From contig JACKOM010000014.1 of assembly GCA_024234265.1 (NCBI GenBank), forward strand, positions 9,340 through 73,339: DNA of 64,000 bases. The letters are read 5' to 3'. Of the stretch, positions 56,991 through 64,000 are shown one piece after another (the stretch's first letter is position 1; every line of letters starts with the position of its first letter). The stretch comes from Oceanospirillaceae bacterium (GTDB taxonomy: Bacteria > Pseudomonadota > Gammaproteobacteria > Pseudomonadales > Oceanobacteraceae). The notes under the pieces are model-generated. The model searched no databases, was not told the origin of the DNA, and saw only the letters and a list, made by a program, of their open reading frames with translations. The translations under genes were made by a program, and so were the position numbers.

Positions 56991-57833
56991 ATGAAGTTTA
57001 CTGGTACCCAAGAATACGTCGCCACCCCGGAACTGCAGATGGCGGTGAATGCTGCCATTACTCTGCAGCGCCCGTTATTGCTCAAAGGTGAGCCGGGTAC
57101 AGGTAAAACCATGCTGGCCGAACAACTCGCCCAGGCCCTGGATACTCAGTTAATTCAGTGGCATATCAAATCCACCACTAAGGCCCACCAGGGCTTGTAT
57201 GAATATGATGCCGTGAGTCGTCTGCGTGACTCCCAGCTGGGTGAAGAAAAAGTAAAAGACATCCGTCACTACATTAAAAAGGGCAAGCTCTGGGAAGCGT
57301 TCAGCGCCGATAAACCAGTGGTACTGCTGATTGATGAAATCGACAAAGCGGATATTGAGTTTCCAAACGACCTGCTGCTGGAACTCGATAAAATGGAGTT
57401 TTATGTCTATGAAACCCAGGAGCGCATTAAAGCGGTACACCGTCCGATTATTCTGATTACCAGTAACAATGAAAAAGAATTACCGGATGCGTTTTTACGT
57501 CGCTGTTTCTTCCATTACATCGACTTCCCGGATAAAGACACCATGCAGAAAATCGTGGAAGTGCATTATCCGAGTATTAAACAGCAATTACTGCGTGAAG
57601 CCATGGATGTATTTTTTGATTTGCGCAAAGTACCGGGCCTGAAGAAAAAACCTTCTACGTCTGAATTAATTGATTGGCTGAAATTATTGATTGCTGACGA
57701 TGTGGATATCGAATTACTGCGCAATAAAGATTACGCCAATGCTATCCCACCTATGTACGGTGCACTGGTGAAAAACGAGCAGGATGTTGAGTTGCTGCAA
57801 AAGCTGGCATTTATGAGCCGCCGTAAGGGCTGA
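56991..57833 (+). CDS. MoxR-type AAA+ ATPase
   Basis: A 280-residue AAA+ protein starting with MKFTGTQEYVATPELQMAVNAAITLQRPLLLKGEPGTGKTML (Walker A GEPGTGKT), Walker B LLIDEIDKAD, sensor and arginine-finger region PIILITSNNEKELPDAFLRRCFFHYIDFP. MoxR proteins act as chaperone-like factors with VWA partners. The VWA gene follows 8 bases downstream, so the two form the usual MoxR-VWA pair. Confidence 0.9.
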   Translation: MKFTGTQEYVATPELQMAVNAAITLQRPLLLKGEPGTGKTMLAEQLAQALDTQLIQWHIKSTTKAHQGLYEYDAVSRLRDSQLGEEKVKDIRHYIKKGKLWEAFSADKPVVLLIDEIDKADIEFPNDLLLELDKMEFYVYETQERIKAVHRPIILITSNNEKELPDAFLRRCFFHYIDFPDKDTMQKIVEVHYPSIKQQLLREAMDVFFDLRKVPGLKKKPSTSELIDWLKLLIADDVDIELLRNKDYANAIPPMYGALVKNEQDVELLQKLAFMSRRKG

Positions 57834-57841
57834 GGCCTCGT

Positions 57842-59023
57842 ATGTTAATTGATTTTTTTCAGACAGTGCGTAAATACCGGGTGCCCTGTTCCATCAGGGA
57901 ATACCTGGATTTAGTCAATGCATTGCAACAGCACCTCGCCTTTGCGGATATGGATGATTTTTATCAGTTGGCCAGATTATGTCTGGTTAAAGATGAACGT
58001 CATTTCGATAAATTCGATAAGGCATTTGCCGAATATTTCCGTGGTATTGAAAGCCTGGATGATTTATTCAGCCCCAAAGCCATTCCGGAGGATTGGATGC
58101 GCTCTGAATTTGAGCGCATGTTTACCCCGGAAGAAATGGCGCAGATTGAAGCCATGGGTGGCCTGGATAAATTAATGGAGACGTTAAAACAACGTCTTGA
58201 AGAGCAGGAAAAACGCCACCGGGGCGGTAACAAAATGGTCGGTACCGGCGGTACATCACCGTTTGGTGCTGATGGTTATAACCCGGAAGGGGTGCGTATT
58301 GAGCAGGGCCGCAGCCGCCATAAAAAAGCGGTTAAGGTGTGGGAACAACGTAATTACCGCAACCTGGATGATTCCGTTGAACTTGGTATCCGCAATATTA
58401 AAGTGGCCATGCGCCGCTTGCGTAAGTTTGCCCGTCAGGGGGCTGCTGAAGAACTCGATTTAGACGATACCATCAGTGCCACTGCAAACAATGCGGGTTA
58501 TCTGGACATCAAAATGGTGCCCGAGCGACACAACGCGGTGAAGGTCCTGCTGTTTTTTGATATTGGCGGCACCATGGACCCGTTTGTACGAATCTGTGAA
58601 GAGCTGTTTTCAGCTGCGCGCAGTGAGTTCAAACACATGGAAACCTTCTATTTCCATAACTGCCTGTATGAATCCGTATGGAAGGACAACATCCGCCGCA
58701 CCACACAAAAAACCAGCGTGTGGGACATCATGCGCAAATACGGCCCCGACTATAAGGTGATCTTTGTGGGGGATGCCATGATGGCGCCCTATGAGATTAC
58801 CCATGTGGGTGGCAGTGTGGAGCACTGGAATGACGAACCCGGGCAGGTGTGGTTGCGCCGTATGGCTGATCATTACCCCAAGATTGCCTGGCTCAATCCT
58901 GTGCCTGATACCCAGTGGGGTTGGAGTACCTCGCTGGATCTGATTCGCAGTGTGTTCCCGGAGCGTATGTACCCGCTTACCCTTACTGGCCTGGAAAGTG
59001 CCATGAAGATGCTCAGCAAATGA
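57842..59023 (+). CDS. VWA domain protein of the CoxE-like type, degenerate MIDAS
   Basis: A 393-residue cytoplasmic protein: helical N-terminal part (about 1-135), Gly-rich stretch (RGGNKMVGTGGTSPFG, about 129-145) and C-terminal VWA domain (about 225-385). The metal motif is FFDIGGTMDP, so DxSxS is replaced by DxGGT, although the distal Asp in IFVGDAMM and TMDPF-type residues remain. This loss of both MIDAS serines is a known feature of some CoxE-like proteins. It pairs with the MoxR ATPase directly upstream. Confidence 0.8.
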   Translation: MLIDFFQTVRKYRVPCSIREYLDLVNALQQHLAFADMDDFYQLARLCLVKDERHFDKFDKAFAEYFRGIESLDDLFSPKAIPEDWMRSEFERMFTPEEMAQIEAMGGLDKLMETLKQRLEEQEKRHRGGNKMVGTGGTSPFGADGYNPEGVRIEQGRSRHKKAVKVWEQRNYRNLDDSVELGIRNIKVAMRRLRKFARQGAAEELDLDDTISATANNAGYLDIKMVPERHNAVKVLLFFDIGGTMDPFVRICEELFSAARSEFKHMETFYFHNCLYESVWKDNIRRTTQKTSVWDIMRKYGPDYKVIFVGDAMMAPYEITHVGGSVEHWNDEPGQVWLRRMADHYPKIAWLNPVPDTQWGWSTSLDLIRSVFPERMYPLTLTGLESAMKMLSK

Positions 59024-59180
59024 GCCAGCAGACTGGGCGGCCCACACGGGCCGCCCAGAACCCCTCTGAATCTGTACGCGAATCTCACAATCCTTGGTTG
59101 CGTTACGCCACGGCCTGGGTAACAATACCGCGCACTGGGCAATAGACCCACTTACAGAATAATAACAATAAGGTCGCGTC

Positions 59181-59717
59181 GTGAATCTCAACCGTTTGTT
59201 TAAGCCAACATTTTTCTTATTGTCCGTTAGCTGTGCTTTGCTTATGGGCTCTGTCGCTTCAGCCGAAAACAAAGCAGAGCTGGATGCCAGCATTGAAGAT
59301 TTAAAAAGCGAAGTTGTGCAGCTCAACCGCGAGTTGTTCGATCTGGAAGAGCAGCTACTCTATCCTGCGACCACCAGCTTTGCAGTCTATGTTTCCATGG
59401 ACAGTGCCGTTGAATACGACCTTGATTCCATTCTGATCACCCTGGACGAGCAGCCTGCCGCCAGCCATGTTTACACCCCAGCCCAGGGCGAAGCCCTCAA
59501 GCGTGGTGGTATCCAGAAGTTATTTGTCGCAAATATCAAACCCGGCCTGCATAACATCAAAGCCGAAATATCCGGCCGTGACAGTGATGGCCGCCCCATG
59601 AAACGTATTGTGGTTGCTGATTTTGGCAAAGCGCGTACGTCAAAATATCTGGAAGTTAAAATCTCCGGTGACAGCAAAAAACAGCGTCCTGAATTTGCCA
59701 TTGTTGAGTGGAAATAA
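59181..59717 (+). CDS. Exported protein with N-terminal coiled coil
   Basis: From GTG 59181, a 178-residue protein with signal peptide MNLNRLFKPTFFLLSVSCALLMGSVASA, a coiled coil (ELDASIEDLKSEVVQLNRELFDLEEQLL, about 32-60) and a beta-rich domain (about 63-178) that starts with SFAVYVSMDS. No named family recognised. It precedes two large exported helical proteins on the same strand, with only 12 bases to the next gene, suggesting a complex at the periplasm. Confidence 0.65.
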   Translation: MNLNRLFKPTFFLLSVSCALLMGSVASAENKAELDASIEDLKSEVVQLNRELFDLEEQLLYPATTSFAVYVSMDSAVEYDLDSILITLDEQPAASHVYTPAQGEALKRGGIQKLFVANIKPGLHNIKAEISGRDSDGRPMKRIVVADFGKARTSKYLEVKISGDSKKQRPEFAIVEWK

Positions 59718-59729
59718 AGGGGCAGTTTT

Positions 59730-61634
59730 ATGCGCACTCTATGCTTCTTGGCTGGCTTAATTGTCGCGGGCAGTGTTTACGCTGCTCCGGATATCATGCC
59801 CGACAGTGCAAAAAATACTTATCAGGATGCCCTCTACGGCGAAACCCTGTATTTCCTGCATTCCGGTGAATATGAAAAAGCACTTGGTCTGGCCGCTGAT
59901 CTTGAGGCCCGTAACCGTCGCCGTTATGGCAAGGAGCTGGATATTTACCGGGCCTCTGCGCAAATGGGCCTGGGCATTAACACAGAAGCAGAGATTACGT
60001 TCCGCCGTTTAATTGCTGATCCCAAAGGTAGTTTTATTGCACCGCGTGCGCGCAGCCATGCGTGGTTTTATCTCGGCAAACAGCTGTATCAGAATAACCA
60101 GGGCAAAGATGCGTTAACGGTGATGCGTCTGGTGGAAGTGGAACAGCTGGATAAAGTATTAACGGATGAATTCCATTTTTACCTCGCTACCCTTGAATTA
60201 TTTTATGGCAAAGCCGGTAACGCGGATGCGCACATACTGGCGATCGATGTTAAAAGCCCATGGGCCGCTTATGCCTTCTTAAACCTGGCCCTGAGTTACA
60301 CCGAGCGTGATGTAAACTTCCGCCAGGTTGAATCTGCATTTGATAAGGCCCTGGAACTAGCTCCCAATACTGAAAATCCCGCAGCCTTCACCGACAAAAT
60401 TCACCTGATGGCAGGGCAATTCTTTTATGCACAGGGGCGTGGACGCAGTGCGATCGATCACCTGCGTGATATCAGCCTCGAAGGGCCCTACAGTTCTAAA
60501 GCGTTGTTAACCTATGGTTGGGCTCTCACTGAGCAATGGCGTTATCACGATGCGCTGCAGCCTTGGTATATGTTAAAAACTTCGCGCAACCCGTTAAGTC
60601 AGGAAGTGCAGGAAACTTATGTTGCCATTCCTCACTTGTTGGAAAAACTCAATGCAAAAGTGCTGGCGTTAGGCGCATTTGAATATGCCAGTGAACAGTA
60701 CGACACCGTTATTAAGCAGCTGGATACCAGTGCCAAACGCCTCGCCAAAGATGATTTTACTGCGCCGTTGCTTGCTCAACAGGCACCCGGTGAGTGGGGG
60801 AGTTATAAAAGTCTGAATTTATCCCTGCCGGATCATCCGGATAATTATTATCTGGCCGACGTAATGCTTCAGCCTGATTTTTATGCCGAATTTACGTTGT
60901 TGCGTGATCTGAACGGTATGCGTCAGGAACTGACATCTCGCCTGAGTGATATGGATGCCTTCAGCGAAACCATTGCCATTCGCAAAAAAGAATACAAAAC
61001 CTTGGTCGATGATAATGTCATTGCCAAGAAAACTGCGCAGTTGGCCAGCTTTGAAACCCGCTATCGCGATCTTCTCAAAGAAATGAGCGCCGCCTTTAAA
61101 AACATTGATGGTACTGGCCTTGCGTCTCCCGATGAAAAAAATCAGCTGGCCCTGTTTAACAGCGTGTCTGCACGTATTAAAAAATCCCGTGGCAGCCGTG
61201 GCTTTAACGAAAAAGATTACCAGCAGCGCCTGCGTCGTGTGAAAGGTGTACTGATGTGGGAGCTGGGCGAACGTTATACTGCCCGTAAAGATGCTGTTTC
61301 AAAAAATCTCGCATTTCTGGAAGATCAATTACGCACAGCCCGCAAACAAATTGTTGCCACCCGTCTTGCTTATGAAGATGCCCCGCAGGCGTTTGAAGGA
61401 TTTGATCTGCGCATTGCTAATGCGAAAAAAGATATTCAGAGCAAATTACTCAAAAACGATAAGCTGATGACTTCGCAGAAACAGGTCATGTATGCGTTAG
61501 TCAATAATGATATTACCCGCCGCCAGGCACAGGTTGCTTATTATGCCCAGCAGGCAAGGTTGGCTGCCGCCCGTTTATTTGATGAAACCTCTAACCAGAA
61601 AACCCGGGTTGCAGTTACAGGAGTTTCACAATGA
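59730..61634 (+). CDS. Large exported protein with TPR-like helices and coiled coil
   Basis: A 634-residue protein with signal peptide MRTLCFLAGLIVAGSVYA. Residues about 25-330 carry helical repeats of TPR type (YFLHSGEYEKALGLAADLEAR, then AEITFRRLIADPKG, then ALGAFEYASEQYDTVIKQLD). The C-terminal part (about 390-625) is a long coiled coil (MDAFSETIAIRKKEYKTLVDDN, then AVSKNLAFLEDQLRTARKQIVATRLAYED). No named family recognised. The stop overlaps the next gene start by four bases (ATGA), so these two are translated together. Confidence 0.65.
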   Translation: MRTLCFLAGLIVAGSVYAAPDIMPDSAKNTYQDALYGETLYFLHSGEYEKALGLAADLEARNRRRYGKELDIYRASAQMGLGINTEAEITFRRLIADPKGSFIAPRARSHAWFYLGKQLYQNNQGKDALTVMRLVEVEQLDKVLTDEFHFYLATLELFYGKAGNADAHILAIDVKSPWAAYAFLNLALSYTERDVNFRQVESAFDKALELAPNTENPAAFTDKIHLMAGQFFYAQGRGRSAIDHLRDISLEGPYSSKALLTYGWALTEQWRYHDALQPWYMLKTSRNPLSQEVQETYVAIPHLLEKLNAKVLALGAFEYASEQYDTVIKQLDTSAKRLAKDDFTAPLLAQQAPGEWGSYKSLNLSLPDHPDNYYLADVMLQPDFYAEFTLLRDLNGMRQELTSRLSDMDAFSETIAIRKKEYKTLVDDNVIAKKTAQLASFETRYRDLLKEMSAAFKNIDGTGLASPDEKNQLALFNSVSARIKKSRGSRGFNEKDYQQRLRRVKGVLMWELGERYTARKDAVSKNLAFLEDQLRTARKQIVATRLAYEDAPQAFEGFDLRIANAKKDIQSKLLKNDKLMTSQKQVMYALVNNDITRRQAQVAYYAQQARLAAARLFDETSNQKTRVAVTGVSQ

Positions 61635-64000
61635 AATCCTCTTTAAGCCTATTTTTAACTGCGTTGATTTTGAGCGGATGTGCTGCACAGCAGCAAACCG
61701 TAGTAAGTGTGCAGGATGATATAAAAGGAAAAACCCTTGCTAACATTCGTCCTGTGGGGATTCGTCTGGCTAAATTACCTGCGCCAAAAGCGGATACCAA
61801 AGAAGCAATACGCCGTTATCAGCGTTATCTGGAAATTGCCCCCAATAACGATACAAAAGTGCATGTTATGCACCGTCTGGCAGATTTGAAACTGCTCGAT
61901 ATTGAAGAAATGCTGGTGGAATCACCGGAGAAAGTTGACGCAAAACTGGTTGATAAAACCTATAACGAAGCGATCGCAACCTATCGTAATGTGTTGGCTA
62001 TGTTTCCGGATCGCAGCGACAGCGATATGTTGTATTACCAGCTGGCGAAAGTGTACCAGCTCAAAGGTATGCAGAATGAAGCGCTTGATGCACTGCAATC
62101 GTTAATTACCCAATTTCCTGAATCAGAATTAGTCACCGAAGCGTATTATCGTCGCGGTGATATGCTGTTTTATGATGCCCGTTACGCAGAATCTGAAGTT
62201 GCATTCAAAGCTGTTTCTAAAGCCGGCAAAGATACACGCTTTTTTGCCAGTGCCAGTTATATGAAAGGCTGGGCACAATTTAAACAGGCTAAATTCGATC
62301 AGGCGCAATTATCCTTTGTGGAAGTTCTCGATACCCGTTTCCCGGATACAGAGGCAATCGTCAGTGCCAGCAGTGGTGACCGTGAATTATTAAACGACAC
62401 TGTGCGTGTAATGAGTATGGTGTTTGTTGACCGCGGCGGCGTAAAAGCAATTTCTGATATGTTTAAAAGTATCGGTGATCGTCACTATGAATACCTTGTA
62501 TATGACGGTTTAGGTCAGCATTACCGCCGCAAAAATCAATACAGCGATGCAGCGCGTACATACCTGGCGTTTGTGCAGGCTAATCCGGATGACGTACTGG
62601 CCCCAACCTTTTATTCCAACATAATCGCCAGCTATAAATCCGCGGGTTATGCCGATCTGGTGCTTGAACATAAAGCAACCTTTATCGATCGTTACGGCGC
62701 CAGCAGCGATTACTGGAAATTATATGGCGAAGATATCAAAGAGATGATTCGCCCCTATCTGAAAACCTATACCCTGGAGTTGGCGCAATACAATCACTCC
62801 AAAGGGCAGAAGGCTAAGGATCTGAGTGATAAATTTAATAGCCTGTTGGCTGCCACTAAATGGTATAAGGCCTATATCGACACCTTCCCGGATGATAACG
62901 CCATTGGTGAGCAATACTTCCTGCGGGCTGAAGCTTTCTTCGATATTGGCCGTTATACAGATGCAGTGGTTGACTATGAAAACAGCGCCTATAAAACGTC
63001 GCTGCACAGTAAATCTGCCGAGGCGGGTTATGCCGCACTGTTAAGTTATAACCAGATTATGAAAGGCCTGAAACCAGAGCAGCAGAAAGACTGGTTGCTG
63101 AAAAAGGTCAGCAGTGCCATGGCGTTTGCGGATAAATTCCCCGATAACGACAATACCAGTCAGGTTTTGGCTAAAGCAGCGGAAGGCTATTTTGAGTTGG
63201 GTAATTATGCCTCGGCGGTTATTGCCGCTGACCGTGTGATTGCCAACAAAAAGGCTAACAACGAACAGCGTGCTGTTTCCTACAGGGTTAAAGGTCACAG
63301 TGAGTTTGATTTAGCCCATTACCGCGCAGCAGAAGATGCTTACACCGCGGTATTGGCAATGAATGCTATTACCGGCAAAGAAAAATCAGATATTCGTGAA
63401 CGCTTGGCTGCCTGTATTTATAAACAAGGTGTAGCGGCAGTGGCGGCGGATAAACTTGATCTTGCGGTTGATGAGTTTATGCGTGTCGGCAAAGTAGTGC
63501 CTGAGTCAGACATTAAGGTGACAGCCCATTATGATGCTGCGGCCTATCTGATGAAAAAATCCCAGTGGCCCCGCGCGGTTAAATTATTAACTGAGTTCCG
63601 TGAGACTTATCCTGATAACAAGCTCACCAAAGATATTCCATCCAAGCTGATTGTTGCCTACGAAAATATGCAGAACTGGAGCGCAGCTGCGTTTGAGCTG
63701 CAGGCAATCTGGCGTGACAGCAAAGATCCGGAAGAGCAACGTATTGCCCTGTATCAGGCTGCGGAATATTACGAAAAATCCGGTGATCTACAGAATACCG
63801 CTGCCATGTTTAAACGATATGCAGCCAATTATCCCAAACCATTTGATGCACAACTTGAGGCGATCAATAAACTCGAAGGTATTTACGCCGCGCAAAAAGA
63901 CGATGAAAAACGTCGTTACTGGTTAGCTAAGTTAATTGATGCACACCGTGATGCAGGAAAAGATGCAACACCACGTTCCCGCTTCTTATCTGCTAAAGCG
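61631..64000 (+). CDS. TPR-repeat lipoprotein, 3' end cut by window edge
   Basis: At least 790 residues with lipoprotein signal MKSSLSLFLTALILSGC. Long series of TPR repeats across the whole visible part, for example AIATYRNVLAMFPDRSDSDMLYYQLAKVYQLKGMQ-type units, AARTYLAFVQANPDD, and YADAVVDYENSA-like repeats, which resemble envelope TPR proteins that bind peptidoglycan or assemble complexes. It shares a four-base overlap with the upstream gene and continues past 64000. Similar TPR lipoproteins are found upstream of ExbB/ExbD/TonB-like genes in related bacteria, which would be expected just beyond the edge. Confidence 0.75.
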   Translation, partial: MKSSLSLFLTALILSGCAAQQQTVVSVQDDIKGKTLANIRPVGIRLAKLPAPKADTKEAIRRYQRYLEIAPNNDTKVHVMHRLADLKLLDIEEMLVESPEKVDAKLVDKTYNEAIATYRNVLAMFPDRSDSDMLYYQLAKVYQLKGMQNEALDALQSLITQFPESELVTEAYYRRGDMLFYDARYAESEVAFKAVSKAGKDTRFFASASYMKGWAQFKQAKFDQAQLSFVEVLDTRFPDTEAIVSASSGDRELLNDTVRVMSMVFVDRGGVKAISDMFKSIGDRHYEYLVYDGLGQHYRRKNQYSDAARTYLAFVQANPDDVLAPTFYSNIIASYKSAGYADLVLEHKATFIDRYGASSDYWKLYGEDIKEMIRPYLKTYTLELAQYNHSKGQKAKDLSDKFNSLLAATKWYKAYIDTFPDDNAIGEQYFLRAEAFFDIGRYTDAVVDYENSAYKTSLHSKSAEAGYAALLSYNQIMKGLKPEQQKDWLLKKVSSAMAFADKFPDNDNTSQVLAKAAEGYFELGNYASAVIAADRVIANKKANNEQRAVSYRVKGHSEFDLAHYRAAEDAYTAVLAMNAITGKEKSDIRERLAACIYKQGVAAVAADKLDLAVDEFMRVGKVVPESDIKVTAHYDAAAYLMKKSQWPRAVKLLTEFRETYPDNKLTKDIPSKLIVAYENMQNWSAAAFELQAIWRDSKDPEEQRIALYQAAEYYEKSGDLQNTAAMFKRYAANYPKPFDAQLEAINKLEGIYAAQKDDEKRRYWLAKLIDAHRDAGKDATPRSRFLSAKA

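Overview
The window looks like the chromosome of an aerobic, flagellated gammaproteobacterium. I infer Cellvibrionaceae (Cellvibrio-like) from the overall gene set: arsenosugar-type radical SAM and glycosyltransferase genes, a TonB-dependent receptor linked to a hybrid kinase, lipoproteins with Thr/Ser linkers, GH13, and mostly housekeeping genes with familiar gammaproteobacterial neighbours. No rRNA or species marker is present, so the assignment is an inference.

Layout. 1-12.2 kb: 3' part of a GH13 glucosidase, dGTPase, alpha/beta hydrolase, lepB, a glutaredoxin-like gene, then a three-gene unit of TonB receptor, binding protein and hybrid histidine kinase, then a lytic transglycosylase with a small lipoprotein. 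12.4-17.5 kb: trhP, a duplicated-domain lipoprotein, then an accessory stretch with a decayed Rhs-type toxin end, its overlapping immunity-like gene, an AT-rich membrane gene and a tRNA-Arg(CCU). 17.5-27 kb: arsS and a glycosyltransferase, the flagellar/chemotaxis block ycgR-flgN-flgM-flgA / cheV-cheR, ohr, a TVP38-FAD oxidoreductase fusion and a second glycosyltransferase. 27-42.4 kb: rnb, moeB, carbonic anhydrase, ubiT / ubiUV around an FNR box, small hypotheticals, a TetR regulator, a COQ4-motif protein, and a GGDEF/EAL protein. 42.4-46.4 kb: a cluster of attC-like sites with six minus-strand cassette genes and no integrase in the window (a CALIN), followed by an element with 37-bp terminal inverted repeats. 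46.4-53.6 kb: fbp, gloB, SRP RNA, dnaX-ybaB-recR, rnd, ycgL, ycgN. 53.7-64 kb: a long co-directional set coding for a 3TM/winged-helix protein, a VWA membrane protein, MoxR ATPase, second VWA protein and large exported helical/TPR proteins, running off the right edge.

Mobile DNA. Four families of short elements with terminal inverted repeats and no transposase are interspersed: family 1 (two copies, 949 and 38045), family 2 (three copies of 263 bp at 5222, 26995, 37152), family 3 (one 140-bp copy at 13847 with an ACTT duplication) and family 4 (16848 and 45969). Families 1 and 2 have IS5-like CTAG/YTAR flanks. A family 1 copy supplies the last codons and stop of the COQ4-motif gene.

Regulation visible in sequence: a sigma-28 promoter before flgM, a sigma-54-like promoter before flgA, an FNR box between ubiT and ubiU, a 26-bp palindrome before ohr, an A AAA AAG frameshift site in dnaX, and an 11-G tract inside the TonB receptor gene that could give phase variation. 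Gene starts were moved inward from the longest ORF where a ribosome binding site, signal peptide or family length supported it.
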